Source: Datura wrightii (Eukaryota; Streptophyta; Magnoliopsida; Solanales; Solanaceae). Taken from it: 64,000 nt of DNA. The translations under genes and the position numbers were made by a program. Below, piece after piece: positions 35,539 to 48,277 of this stretch. The notes under the pieces were generated by a model. The model made no database searches, was not told the origin of the DNA, and saw only the letters and a program-made list of their open reading frames with translations. The first letter of the stretch is position 1. The number at the start of each line of letters is the position of its first letter. The stretch is from positions 35,155,501 to 35,219,500 of the forward strand of contig JASDFA010000010.1 in assembly GCA_035772735.1 (NCBI GenBank), read 5' to 3'.

Positions 35539-35550
35539 TGGTATCAGAGC
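35539..35550 (+). other. Primer binding site of element C (tRNA initiator Met)
   Basis: TGGTATCAGAGC four bases after the 5' LTR, as in element A. Confidence 0.9.
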
Positions 35551-38232
35551 AGGTCGTGTCCCAGGGAGTCTGCAAGCCGTGCTAAGTAGAGTCTTGTCTA
35601 TGGATGTGTTGTGAACCACATACTATAGGCAGGAGGCTGCGAGGCATGATAGGATGGTTACCCTTCCTTCTCAGTCAGTCGTGCTTTAGAGCGGTACAGT
35701 ATAGGGTTGAGTCCCTAAAAACTTACCGTATTCTTTGATTACAGATACAAAGGCAGATCAACATTACCCTATCACAGGCAGAAGATCAGATATAGCAACA
35801 GAAGAGGGCACCAACCAGCTACAAGGTAATTACAGCAGCAGAAGGAGGTACCGGGGACCTCCCAATGTGATACCTTTATCGGTACCATCCCCAGTACATT
35901 TCTATAACTTCATAGTAGGAAGTTAGAAGCATAGCGTACATACGAGTTGATTTATTTGTTAGATATATAAGATCTGACTAAGATGATATATAATATTAGA
36001 GTATCGAAGACATGGGAGAGAGAGAGGAAAATATAGGATTCCCACCTCCAACCTTTCAGATGTGGTACAGTTCCATGTTTTGTTTCGCTGCAGTAAGTTC
36101 CTACCTCTTAGTATTGATTCCAGTATAGCAAAGGGCATAAGGATTGAGGCGATGTTGCCCAAAGTAAGCAGTAAGTGAAGATAGATTGATTAATTCTAGT
36201 AAGTGTTAGTGAGCGTAAAAGAGAAAGTAAGACTGTTAGCTTACCCGAAGTAGGGGTAAAAGACCTGCTAGTGATGAATGCCTAGTAATAGTCAAGTTCG
36301 AGTCAGAAAAAGACCAAGTCCGCCATATAAGCTAACAGATAGCAAAACATACCTGTAAGATTATAGTTATGATCCAGTTGTGATATCGAAAGGGTGAGAG
36401 GTCTTGTGAATCAGAGGGGTCTGACTACAAGCCAGAAGAGGTATAAGTTGGGATTTGACCAGTAACCTTATTAACAATGTAAGGCGGGTACCTTGAACCC
36501 CAGAGTTCAGCTTAAGGAAGATAAGGGGAAGAAGCAAGAATACCGGATTTTGAGGTGAAATTAGAATCACCCCCAGAATGATAGAATATCTTGTATTAAG
36601 GACTAAGCCTCGGACTGATAGTTAAAAGACAGTAAGATTGCGGTTCAGAATGCTGCGGTACGTCCGCCTACGGAGAAGTTAAGAAACTGCCAACACAGAG
36701 ACTCTAATCTAGTGCGACCTGGAGATAAGACCCAGTAGACAGTCGTGGGCTCTCAATATAATTCCATGTAAGGCCACAAGATACGAATGTTGACCGCATG
36801 TTGCAAGAATGGCGGAATTTCAAACAACAGACCATAATTGAAGCGCATATGTTGTTGCTTCCAGAATGGGATGGAAAAAAAATTCAATGAAATGATACGA
36901 GAGGACAGGAGATATCATTAGACCATAAAAGCGGTATATAATGTGCAGTATGAAATTCAGTAAAGCATGCCAGAGATTACGTATCACTACAGAATTTAGT
37001 ATGTATTGTACGTAGTTGTTGATATATGTATGTACAGATATCAGATGTGTTGTGAATAGCTGTTAATAGGGGTTACAATCACACAGATTCTGGTTAATTG
37101 CTAGGAAGTATATACAAATTGCATTGCAGGACCCCTTGCCAAAAATAAAAAGAGAAAAAAAGAGAGAAGAAAAAGAGAAAAGCGAAAAGAAGGGGCAAGT
37201 TAAGTGTGATTTATGTATGAATCCATAGAAACTGTCTCAGCTCTTAGTTATTAAGTTAGTAGACTTATATGTTGTTTCTAGATCTAGGTTTTAGAAGCTT
37301 ATAAGAGTTAGCAACCTGAATCAGGTAATTAGATGATAAGGGCACAGTTAGACGGTCTACCGACCAGCTGGCGCCTGTATTAACAGGGAAGCATCTCTAA
37401 AAATCAATAACACTAGTGCATGTGCCAAAGCCAGAATTAGAGACTGAATAGGTATACTTCAGAGATTAGCAATACTAGAATTGTTCTAGTATGTTAAGTG
37501 GCCTTACATCGTTTTCCCAGCCTTGTAGGTGAGAGTCGACCTTAGTCAACCTAGCAGTTATTACAAGTAATAATAATACCCCGCAAGTCAGACAAACCCG
37601 TGGGCACCCCAAAAAAGGGGTCCACATCAGTAGTCAGTGACAGACTAGTACTTCAGATGGTTCTCGTAAGATATTCAGATGCGGAGCCCTAGCAGAAGGC
37701 TAGTATTTACAAAATAGCTCATAAGACCGAGAATTCCCCAGATAGAGGTATAAATCCAAGTGGAAACACACAAGGCGTAAGAAATTGATTGTACCCTGCT
37801 AGCACAGTGTTTGTTTAGACCAGAAGATCAGTAGACTCCCCGTGAAGATCTTGAGATTGATCGCCTGGGAGTAAGTTTGATTAAGCCTAGCCTTACAGTG
37901 GTTCAAGCAAAATAACAAAGCAATTAGATGCCCACAAGTCTGCAGTTACGCATGAACTATAAGTACTCAAGTAGAACAGTTAGAGCATTGTTAGACTACT
38001 GCCACATTCGGGTCATTCAACTCGACTATTCAGTTATTTAAGGTTATGCAGCCAGATCATTAGAGGTCATGATCAATATCAGGATCCTCTGATCAGATAA
38101 ACGCACAAGGTGCGCAGACGGTTGTTCAGGTTATCCCAGCAACAAGTAGCCTTAGCATGTGACCGGAAGGCCAGATAAGCTCTAGTTACGCCTGTAAACT
38201 ACCTGTCGATCTCTTCGGTAAGACAAGCCAGT
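35551..38232 (+). mobile_element. Element C: conserved non-coding internal region
   Basis: Collinear with 11348-14079 of A and without gag, protease or RT frames. Kept landmarks are the acceptor-like TTTGATTACAG (ending 35744), the purine block at 37140-37198, and GAGAGTCGACCTTAGTCAAC (37529). Short frames such as 35735-35926 and 36367-36570 are not conserved as proteins. Confidence 0.7.
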
Positions 38233-39874
38233 ATGACCATCAATTATATGCCGAGCTCTCTAAGTATGAAAATGTTATATCAGTCAAGAAGAGGTAATGG
38301 AGTAGCAAACGCTCTTAGCTATAGATCTATTAGGAGTGTGGTGTATGTGCAACCCGAGCAACGGGAATTGGTCAGGGAGATACATCAATTGGTCAATTTA
38401 GCCATTCGTGTGATAGAAATGAAGGACAATAGAGCGGTAGTCCGGAACACCGCCGTGTCGTCCTTAGTTGTGGAGGTAAAAGAACGACAATATGCAGATC
38501 CTGACCTGGTCTAGCTTAAGGACAGAATCCTGCAAGGGAAGCGCCAGATTCACAAATAACAGAGGATGGAGTGCTGCGTTGTAAAGACCGTCTATGTGTT
38601 CCAGATGTCTCAGGCCTCCGCCATCAGATCATGAACGAGGTGCACTGCGCCAGAAACTATTTTCTCCACCCTGGCGCGACCAAAAATGTACCATGATATC
38701 AAAGAAAACTACTGGTGGCTAGAAAAAAAAAGAGAAATTGCTGAATTTGCAGCCCGGTGTCCTAACTGCCAGCAGGTGAAAACAGAACATCAGAAACCAG
38801 GCGGTTTGACTCAGGACATAGTTGTGCCTTTCTAGAAGTGGGAAGCAGTAAATATGGATTTTGTGGCAGGATTACCCCGTACCAAACATGGACATGACTC
38901 TATATGGATGATAGTTGACAGATTGACCGAATCAGCTCATTTTCTGCCAGTGGAAACTACTTTCTCGGCCAGATTATGCGGAGTTGTATATTTGAGAAAT
39001 AGTCAGGTTGCACGGAATACCGGTATCCATTATTTCAGACAGAGGAGCACAATTTACGGCTAGATTCTGGCAGCCGTTTCAGAAAGGTCTGGGAACGCAG
39101 ATTAATTTGAGTACCGCATTCCACCCTCAAACGGACGGACAGGCTAAACGCACCATTCAGACGCTCGAAGATATGCTACGAGTGTGTGTGTTAGATTTTG
39201 GGGGTAGCTGGGATGAACATCTTTCGTTAATTGAATTTGCTTATAATAACAGCTACCATTCGGCTATTCAGATGGCGCCTTTCGAGGCATTATACGGGCG
39301 AAAATGTAGATCACCGGTGGGCTGGTTTGAAATAGGAGAATCAGTGTTAGTTTGCCCAGACATTGTTCGGCAGTCCGAGGAAAAGGTAAAGTTTATCCGA
39401 GAACGTTTACTGACTGCTCAGAGCCGCCAGAAGTCTTATGCAGATATGCGGCGCAGAAATTTAGAATTTTCGGTAAATGACTGGGTATATCTGAAAGTGT
39501 CCCCGATGAAAGGGATAATGAGGTTTGGCAAGAAAGGCAAGCTTAGCCCAAGATTCATTGGGCCATATCAGATTCGGCGAAGAATAGGCCGAGTTGCATA
39601 CGAGTTGAACTTGCCTCCAGAGTTAGCATCTGTTCACCCAGTATTCCATGTTTCTATGTTACGGAAGTTCATAGGGGACCCTTCTACAGTAGTTCCAGAA
39701 GAACTAACATATGAAGAGGTTCCCGTAGCTATCCTAGACAGACAGATTCGCAGATTGAGAACTAAAGATGTTGCATCTGTCAAAGTGTTGTGGCGTAACA
39801 AGAATCGTCAAGAAATGACATGGGAGGCTGAAGAGGAAATGAAAACCAGATACCCTCACTTATTTCAGGCCTAG
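38233..39874 (+). pseudogene. Element C: integrase, broken
   Basis: Tekay integrase like that of A. 38233-38514 gives the region just before the zinc finger, after a deletion that joins it directly to the non-coding block. A TAG at 38512-38514 replaces CAG. One extra base near 38690 and another TAG near 38834 (A has TGG) break the HHCC region. 38854-39063 encodes the first catalytic Asp (MDFVAG). A two-base deletion near 38970 shifts frame; 39008-39874 then runs intact for 288 residues with ISDRG, the HPQTDGQ block, RFIGPY and the chromodomain-like tail ending YPHLFQA. QAKRT replaces QAERT, so the catalytic Glu is lost to Lys. It is certainly inactive. Confidence 0.88.
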
Positions 39875-40105
39875 TCAGGCGACAGGTATGTTCGTATTAC
39901 TACTTATACAGTACCTTATGGTTGTATGTTTGTAAATGATAAAGAAAGATTGATATCTAGTTATCCAGTGGATCTTAGAATATTGTGTGCAGTGCCTGTG
40001 TTGGACTTTTCTGCATTTCAGGTTTTTGCGATAGTCCATATTACAGGGGAGACTCTGCCGAAATTTTTCTAGAAAGTAAGTAAGGAGTCCTCTAGATAGC
40101 AGTGT

Positions 40106-40140
40106 ACATTCGAGGACGAATGTTCTTAAGGGGGGGAGAA
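40106..40140 (+). other. Element C: pre-PPT foldback and polypurine tract
   Basis: ACATTCG-AGGA-CGAATGT (40106-40123) and then AAGGGGGGGAGAA, ending where the 3' LTR begins at 40141. Confidence 0.85.
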
Positions 40141-42596
40141 TGTTATACCCCGCAGAATTCCCGGCACCTAGACGACCTATTCAGTCGTTGGTCAAGCATA
40201 TTAGAAGGCCATACGTGCTAGAGAAAGGCCGGGAAAAAGATCGGATGAGGAACCCGTCGAACCATCGCGGGAGGAGCCGAGGCAGAGCCCCTCCGCAATG
40301 GCAGCGTGTCACGGAGGCAAGGCCTCCGCGATGGCTCCGTGCCACATTGCCCAACTTCAGGCTCAAGTATATAAAGCCCCCACTTTGGTCTAATATCATT
40401 TAACTCCTTTCAATTTCCAGAATACGCAGCAACACAGAGGAAGACGAAGGAGGGATTATAATTTTCATCCGATTACGTTGCCAAACGCTGCCCAAACTCA
40501 AATTAATCCTAGATACCGAAGTATTTAGCAGCAGATAGCATTCCTACGGATTTAGTTTCGTGAAATACGGCCGATGAATCGGCGAGCCACCGAACTAAGG
40601 TAAATAGAATTGCTCTAAATTAATGTCTATGTGTTCCTAGCCGAGAAGTGAATATTTCTCCCTTCTGGACCGCTGAAAAATAACGAGTTTCGACCGTTTT
40701 TCGAAAGGTTAAAGTTGGGATAAATATATATATCTAAAGTGATAATTTCTCCCGAATATTAATGTATTTAGTTCTAATTGACGTATATATGCATGTAGTT
40801 GGGAGAAACAGCAGAAGTACCGACGGAAATCACACCGGTCAGTCGGATACTCAGAAACCAGGTATGTAAAGTTATTCTTTCGGCAAGCTAGGAAGTACAG
40901 CTTAGAAAGTAAATAGAGTAAAGGCTATTAACCGATACCCAGCGTACAGGAATGATTTTAGTACGGTTCCAGCAAGCATGCTAGTATATTAATCACGTAT
41001 CATGCGATAATCAGAATAGTAGATATTTAGGCAATACGTAGTACATCTGTTGAGATTGTATCTAGTAGTAGATGGTACATTTTATGTTATTGAGCCATAT
41101 CCAGATATAATCAGATAGACAGATAAAGGCCAGGTAGCAGTTAGTCCAGCAATCAGAAATAGTGTAAAACAGAATATAGTATCAGTTATTTAATACAAAC
41201 TGGCCTTGAGATACAAGAAGAGAATATGATTAGTATTTTTCATTTAAGCATGCTTGCTGTGTAGGTGTTTTGTATGTTGAGACTTGTTGTGGCATGTGGG
41301 CACCCTTTAGCATCCCCACCGCCCCTAGGTTATAGCTGTGTCGATACCAGATTCAGATACCGCCACCAGCTGGGAGAAGTCGTCCGACTAAAGGACGATG
41401 ATGGCCGACCACCATGATAATACGGTCCAGACCACCCTGCTTGCAGGGGTAGTTCAGTTTACTCTGCGCAGAGCTAGCACACCCTGTTTACAGGGGTAGA
41501 CCACTCTATGTGCACACCTGTGCCCAGAGGTAGGAGTCTTCGGACTCAGACACAGTTTATTGTCAGAGGCCAAGGCCTGAGCTACGTACCCAAGGGGGCC
41601 GGTAGGAGGAGCTCACAGTTATCAGATGAGTGGAGTGACTTGTTTTTGGTTGGTTTAGACCCGGGTAGGGGTAAATAGATTGCTTGCTTGGTTGGCACCT
41701 TCCGGCTTATGGGGGTCGTTCAGGTATTGTATGTATTATTATGTATATTGATATGTGCTAGTAGATACTGATAGACAGAAGGACGATACGTCTTCAGGTA
41801 CGCTCAGTTAGTTGAAGAATGTATAAACTCTCCCCAGTTATCCTCAGCTAAATAGACTTAGCTACGTCTTGCTTAAATGTCATGTTATTGTGCTATTCGT
41901 TTCAGTTGCATATTTCAGTTTGCTTTACATGCTCAGTACCTGTGGTACTGACGCCCAGCGGGGCGCTGTATTGCTTGCCTACAGGTACTCACGGACGAGG
42001 AGCCGATCCCTCGTGATTCCAGCCAGCCAGTGAGTCATCAGCTCCTGTCATCCGGAGTCTGATTCCCAGAGGTGTAGCTCCTTTTCTTTTGTTGTGCAGT
42101 ATGGGTAGGTCGGGGCCCTGTCCCGATCATTTCTATTAGTTTCTTACAGTATTCGTAGAGGCTTGCAGTCTGTATATATTCCCTGTGGTTATTTGAGCCG
42201 GTCGTGTGGGGCCGTGCAGTCGACTGTAGCTGTTTTGTATTCCAGTTTATGTTCGCTGTGTGGGGCCTTAGTTTGACAGTAGTGGTGACCTTGCCGGTCA
42301 CGTAGTTTTACAGCAGTCTTGTGTTGAGTTACAGATAACTAGACAGCATGGTGGCCTTGTCGGCCCGCATAGGTTCCTTGTTACAGGTCTGTTTCTGGTT
42401 AGCTGTTGTTACAGGTTCAGATGGCTACAGGCCAGTTGGCCGGAGGCTGTAGTTACAGCCGTTATATAGCCGATTGGTTTCTTGAAATAGAGCCAAAGCC
42501 AGCCAAAGCACCAGATGTGCTCAGGCTGGACCAGTTAGCAGTTTAGAGTCTAACGGGCACCAAGTGCCGTCATACCCCCCAAGGTGGGGTGTGACA
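40141..42596 (+). repeat. Element C: 3' LTR
   Basis: TGTTATACCCCGCAG...GGTGTGACA; TATA box at 40368-40374. It differs from the 5' copy at only a handful of positions by eye, mostly in the first 250 bases. Followed by GGTCT. Confidence 0.92.
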
Positions 42597-42601
42597 GGTC
42601 T

Positions 42602-43737
42602 TTGATCTTGAGATCGAACTCCTGCAACAACAAGATCCATCTGATCAACCTCGGCTTAGCATCCTTCTTGTTGAATAGGTACCGAATCGCTGCATGGTCT
42701 GTGTACACCACTACTTTCGAACCCACCAAATAGGACCTGAATTTGTCAAATGCAAACACCAAGGCTAGCATTTCCTTCTCTGTGACTGTGTAATTGCTTT
42801 GGGCCATATTCAGCGTTTTGCTTGCATAATGGATAGAATGAAAGATTCTATTTTTTCTTTGCCCCAATACAGCTCCCACAGCCACATCGCTGGCATCACA
42901 CATCAGCTCAAATGGTTGTTCCCAGTCCGGAGAAGTGAGGATAGGTGCTTCTACCAATTTCTGCTTCAACTCTTCGAATGCTTTGACACACTCATCATTC
43001 AACTCAAACTTCACCTCTTTTTCTAGCAATCTGCATAGTGGTCTAGAAATTTTGGAAAAGTTTTTGATGAATCGTCTGTAGAATCCTGCATGCCCAAGAA
43101 AACTGCGCACACCTTTAACTGACACAGGCGGTGGCAACTTTTCGATAACCTCGATCTTACCACGATCGACTTCCAACCCCTTTAGAGACACTTTTGGCCA
43201 AGGACAATACCCTCCTTCACTAAGAAGTGGCATTTCTCCCAGTTTAATACAAGGTTGGATTCCTCATAGCGAGCCAGCACCCTGTCAAGATTCTGCAAAC
43301 AAGTAGCAAATGAATTATCGAAAATAGAAAAATCATCCATAAATACCTCAACAAAATCCTCCACCATGTCATGGAAAATAGCCATCATGCATCTCTGGAA
43401 TGTGGCGGGTGCATTGCATAACCCAAACGGCATTCGCCTGAAAGCATATGTCCCATAAGGACAGGTAAAAGTAGTCTTCTCTTGATCCTCCAGAGCTATG
43501 GCTATTTGGTTATAACCAGAGTACCCATCAAGGAAGCAATAATATTCCTTTCCCACCAACCTATCCAATATTTGATCAATAAATGGGATGGGGTAATGAT
43601 CTTTCCTTGTGGCTTCATTTAGCTTTCTGTAATCCATGCAAATCCGCCAGCCTGTGACGGTTCAGGTAGGGATCAACTCATTTTTCTCGTTGGTGACTAC
43701 AGTCAACCCCCCTTTCTTTGGAACACACTGAACGGGG
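42602..43737 (-). pseudogene. Element B: Athila reverse transcriptase and RNase H, broken
   Basis: Upstream part of B's pol. RT copies RNA into DNA; RNase H removes the template. From 43737 leftward: the start of the RT palm (PVQCVPKKGG), a stop TGA near 43664, then 43637-43182 with MDYRKLNEA, FLDGYSGYNQI, MPFGLCNAPATFQRC and the catalytic FMDD. A frameshift near 43205 leads to 43233-42602 with SFLGHAGFYRRF and the RNase H residues of CDAS, VTEKEM and YTDHAA. Element C interrupts RNase H at 42601. To the right everything that should precede RT (protease, gag, primer site, 5' LTR) is gone, replaced by LTR D at 43738. Confidence 0.9.
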
Positions 43738-45166
43738 TGTTCAGTGCGTTTGTTAGGGGGTTATAAACCGACACGCAAGTGCACGTGGTCAAACAAGTAA
43801 TAAAGTGGCTAAGTAAGCCAAGTATCGAACCAAGGAGACTCTGGATAAGTAAAATTGCTCAAGTATACTATATTCTATCTTAGTTCTATATATGCTGACA
43901 ACAACGTAACCAAAACTTAAATAATTTTTGTTTATAAATTATATACTAAAACTATTAACAAATATCTACTTTGAATTGAAACTATGGATATGAGCATGCC
44001 AAGGTTAAGAACAAGTAATGCACTTGATTATAATCATAATTCGGTTATTCTTCTCTTCCTGTTGCTAGCCAAGAACATTAGCCTAGAGATTAAAACTCTC
44101 GTATTTAATCTCACTTAAGAATCATAAACCATCCGTCTACATTTCTGTGATCAAATGCAATTTATGACCTAGCAATACAATTCCGGTTCCTAAATTGACT
44201 AATACGGCTTTCAAGTATATTTCTATCAGGAAAGCACATCAAAACCCAATTTTCCCAAATCAAGTTAAGAACAATACCATATTAATTCACAACTTTCCAA
44301 TTTCGTGCTCTCTCGAGTGAAATCGGACTTTTTAGATGTACATTAATGTCGGCCACACACTAATGCAGTAGAAACAAGAATTAATAGAACAACATAGAAG
44401 AAGATGATGAAAAACCATACAATTCAATAATCAAAATTTATCACTATTGTTCATAACCTCAGCAAGGAAGAGAATTAGCCACTTATTTGTGGATTAATCA
44501 TCCTAAAACAAGTGTTAATCATACAAACAATTGATTGAAAGAAGAAAGAAAGAGAGAAAAACCCTTAGCTTTTTCGTCCCTCAACTTCCTGTAACCCACG
44601 TCCTTGCTCCACCAAGATTTAATTAATTAAAAATAAGCCTAAGTGTTCTATTTATACTAGTGGGAATTTTTCCCGGAATAACAAGTAACGTGTCACGGAG
44701 GCCAACGCGGAGCACTGCCTCCGTGACACGGCGTGGACGCGGACCCTCACTGGAAATCTGGGGTCCGGGAATATAGCCTCAACGTGGCACGACATGCAAC
44801 GCGGTGGCTTGCCTCCGTGCCACGGAGCTGTCGTGAGGCTCCACTGGAAATTGACAATTAAATCACACTCCAGGCAGTGTGCCTCCGCGATGGTAGCGTG
44901 GCACGACTCCATCGCGGAGCTCCTTTACATTGTGAAGTCCAATGTCTTTTTCGTGCTCGCATCCAAGTCCAACTCCGATATTGTTCCAACATGCATTTTA
45001 GCTCCTCAAAATCATGTTTTACCTACAAAACAATGCTAATCATGTTGGTTAGTATAAATTCACATTTTATTACCAATTACATGAAAATGTATACACATTG
45101 CACAATAAACAAGACGAAAATGATACGTTTGAGTATCACTTGAGCATATAAATCTGCCCAAGATCA
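43738..45166 (-). repeat. Element D: 3' LTR
   Basis: Plus strand TGTTCAGTGCG...AAGATCA. TATA box (minus) at 44650-44656. Inverted-word module 44689-44920, beginning CGTGTCACGGAGG (44689-44701) and CCTCCGTGACACG (44718-44730). Confidence 0.88.
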
Positions 45167-47045
45167 CTTACCCCACACTTAAATCCTTGTTCGTCCTCGA
45201 ACAACACATACACAACTCATGCGAATTACATCCCAACCTTCGCCACTATGGTGCGACAAATTACGCTACGGTCATACCGATCATTCAATTTTTGCAAATC
45301 ATCAAGAAAACATGCATGGTCTTACAATGCAATGACCTTTCATACATCAAGACTTCCTAGACTTTAAGAATCGACTCACGATATCGGCAAACTCATGCAA
45401 ATCAGCTAATCAAGATATCCGACACGAAAATCAATCTTTCATCAAGCATGTGCCCTCACAACTCAAGAGAATCTTCCCCTTTATGTTCATGCAACACACA
45501 AACATTCAAGTAGGGGCATGTAGAAATTAATTTCACTCTCTCTCCCAAAAGAATTCACATGCCTCATGTCATGACCCATAGGCTTGCCCTTAGTGTATTA
45601 CTCCACTAATATAAAGAAATGCAATGTAAGATCACGTAGGACTTTAATGGGTTGTAATGGAAGCTATGGAACTAGTATATATTGGATTAGCCAATAATAG
45701 TCACTAGCATCCTTAAGCGCCTTTTCAATACATTCCCATCGACTCATGAATATTGTTCTTCTTTTTCTCTTTTTCATCATCCCATTCATGCTTGTTTACT
45801 TTTGTATGGCCCATTTCTTCAAACACTCTTGACACAACAACACATGGTTTTCATGCACCTTTATTCTCATTTAATTTTAACAAGTGCCTCTTCAACCTCT
45901 TCTTCCCTTTCCTCACTCCTCTTTTCTTTTTCTTTTCACTCTTCTACACTTTGGGAAAAGAATTTTCTTTTCTTCTTAAGTGCTTAAGATTTTTGTATAG
46001 ACTTTACGGCTAATGAAAAGAAGGAATAAAGCTTAGTTTATACAATTTTGGGCAAGCGAAAGAAAGAAACGGCTAAAGGCTCAACTGGCTGACTAGGGTA
46101 TACAGTCACATAAAAAAAAATAGAAACTCTCGGTTAAAACAAAGAAATGCCTACATCCTTTCCAACACTACACCCCCTTCATTTCGTTTTGCACACACAC
46201 CAGGCAAGTTCTAGACACTTCACAATAGCATGGAATAACAATACCTCACTTCACACACTTCATGCACATGCTCGATTCAAGATGCATTCACAGACTCTTT
46301 AATTAGCCAATTACATGAATTCACAAATTAAGTCTCAATCATACCGAATCAAATTCTACGGCCTAGGTAACTCAACATATTTACAAAATTGCATGCTTTC
46401 AAACGAATCACTTTTACATTTTGAACATCAGTTACAACACGCAACAAAATTTTTGCAACCATAAAGCAACTACAGGTTCATTGATGCAATCCACCAAAGA
46501 AAAACTGAAAATAAATTAAAATCCTACTCCTACCGACTACATTTCCCTTAAGACGGTCGTCATCCATCCATCATAGGGAACGGTCACTAACTATGACATC
46601 GGTTCAATGGGACTATTCTCGGTAAAAGAACCGAAAACAAACTCCGAGAAACCCAAAAATAAAAATTGAAAATTTTTTGCAAACCATCGATCATGTCGAT
46701 GGAAAACTATATACAAAATATTTTGATAAGTGCAAAATATTTTCGCAAAAATTTTGAAAAATATCGATCATTTCGATAAGAAAGAAATATTTACAAAATA
46801 TTTACCTTGGCAACCATAACTTTTCACAACACACATCATTAACCACAAAAAAATATATACAGATACAACACAAATCAGTTCACAACAGGGAAACATAAAC
46901 ATACATACAAACCAAGGAAAAAGCATACAGCAGATTAGCCCAGCCCCAGCACCTAACTACTTCCCACCCCACACTTAAATCGAACACTGTCCCCAGTGTT
47001 CACAAAAATACAAAGCACAAAATATCGGGTGGTGGAACTCCCTGC
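45167..47045 (-). mobile_element. Element D: PPT region and 3' UTR
   Basis: PPT (minus strand AAGTGTGGGGTAAG) next to the LTR, then TTGTTCG-AGGA-CGAACAA (complement at 45187-45204), the CTTT-rich tract near 45755-45950, the AGACGGTCGTCATCC block near 46551, and the palindromes CATCGATCATGTCGATG (46685-46701) and TATCGATCATTTCGATA (46762-46778). No gene. Confidence 0.8.
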
Positions 47046-48277
47046 TCAGTCGAAATATTCGACTTCTTCATCCGGTGCTGCTGCCTCATCGCCCATGTCT
47101 GAGTCAGCTCCATCGTCGTCATCGGACTCCACATCGGAGTCCTCCCGATGTGTCTCCTCGTCAGTGGGGACATCGTCATCAGTAGGCTCAACGAAGGCTG
47201 GTCCCACTCGGCATAAGGCTCTGGCGTTCTCGCCAAATGGGTAATCCAGCTCCAACTGCCATAACTCTTCCTCAGTGGCTGGTCTCCCACCAATCCGTAG
47301 CTGAAGCATCTGCATGCCAAACATACGTGCCATGTACTGATCATCACGAGCATGTCGCTCGCCCAAAGTCAGCACTGGCCCGTGTGTGGTGTCGGGGGCC
47401 TTAGTTTTTGTCACATCGAGGGCCCTCCGCTCCAACTACGGGATGTAATCCAAAGCCTCTTCGTCGACATCGAGGCCTCGGAGGAAGGTGGTGATGAGTC
47501 CGCGGAACCCATATCTGTGGCCCTGGTGTAGTCGGGCTCTCTTCATGGCGGATATGATAACCGCCCCAACATTAATCTCTAGCCCTTTCATAAGGGCATA
47601 CACCAAGCAGACACGGTCTCGAGTCACATCCGTCATGTGAACTCTCGGGATCAAGCAAGAACATACAATTTTCAGCCATATTCTGGCCTCCCTGTTCATT
47701 TGCGAATAAGGCAGAGTCTGGTGGTAACCCATCTCCTTATGTCTACTCTATCGGGCTGTGGATCGAGCCCCACACAACGTACGTCTGATGTCGGCGTATG
47801 GTGGGGTGATGTTTAGCTGACGGAGAACGTGAGTGTCTGTGTCCCGCGCTCCAACGATGGCATTAAATTGCTGGGGTTCCAGAGTGACAATTTGCCCTCT
47901 GATTTTTATTGTGTGGCTTCTGATGGCCGGGTTCCAATTTGCGTAGAACTCCTAGACCAAATGTAGGTTGCACTCCTTGGGCTCCTGAAATATAAAGCTG
48001 AGCCCAGCTGCTTCAATCCTCTGCACAATACGGGGAACTCCTGTGCTAGTGGTTCCCGTGCAATATGTTCCTCCGGGAAGTACTTGCTTTCCTTATGCTT
48101 AGCATACCACTTCTTCCCTTCCTCGGTTACCCACCTTGTTCCGTATTGGCAGCGTTGGCCGCACGGAAAAGCTGGTGCAGCTGGGACTGCGGTGCCCATT
48201 CTCATTCTTTTCCTCCTGGTGCCAGAAGTAGAAGCACCTTTGCCCTTATCCTGCCTACTCGCCATTGTACCTGTCAA
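47046..48277 (-). pseudogene. Element D: PTP ORF, broken
   Basis: Third minus-strand copy of the PTP protein. The start MASRQDKGKG lies just inside 48277. A one-base deletion near 48030 shifts frame, and TAG codons occur in the EFYANW region (near 47953), in the WSRHKE motif (near 47747) and in YIPQLE (near 47438). The core and the acidic tail (VESDDDDGADSDMGDEAAAPDEE) are otherwise closely like the intact B copy. All three TAGs read as changed TGG or CAG codons. Confidence 0.75.

Larger units (their letters stand above)
33078..42596 (+). mobile_element. Element C: Tekay-like non-autonomous LTR retrotransposon
   Basis: A complete element flanked by GGTCT (33073-33077 and 42597-42601), inserted in RNase H of B, opposite in orientation to B. 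LTRs 33078-35534 (2457 bp) and 40141-42596 (2456 bp) are nearly identical. The internal region has the Met primer site, the same non-coding block as A, and a damaged integrase. Same family as A but a distinct subfamily, since their LTRs differ widely. Being young yet carrying frameshifts, it was probably copied with proteins supplied in trans. Confidence 0.92.
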
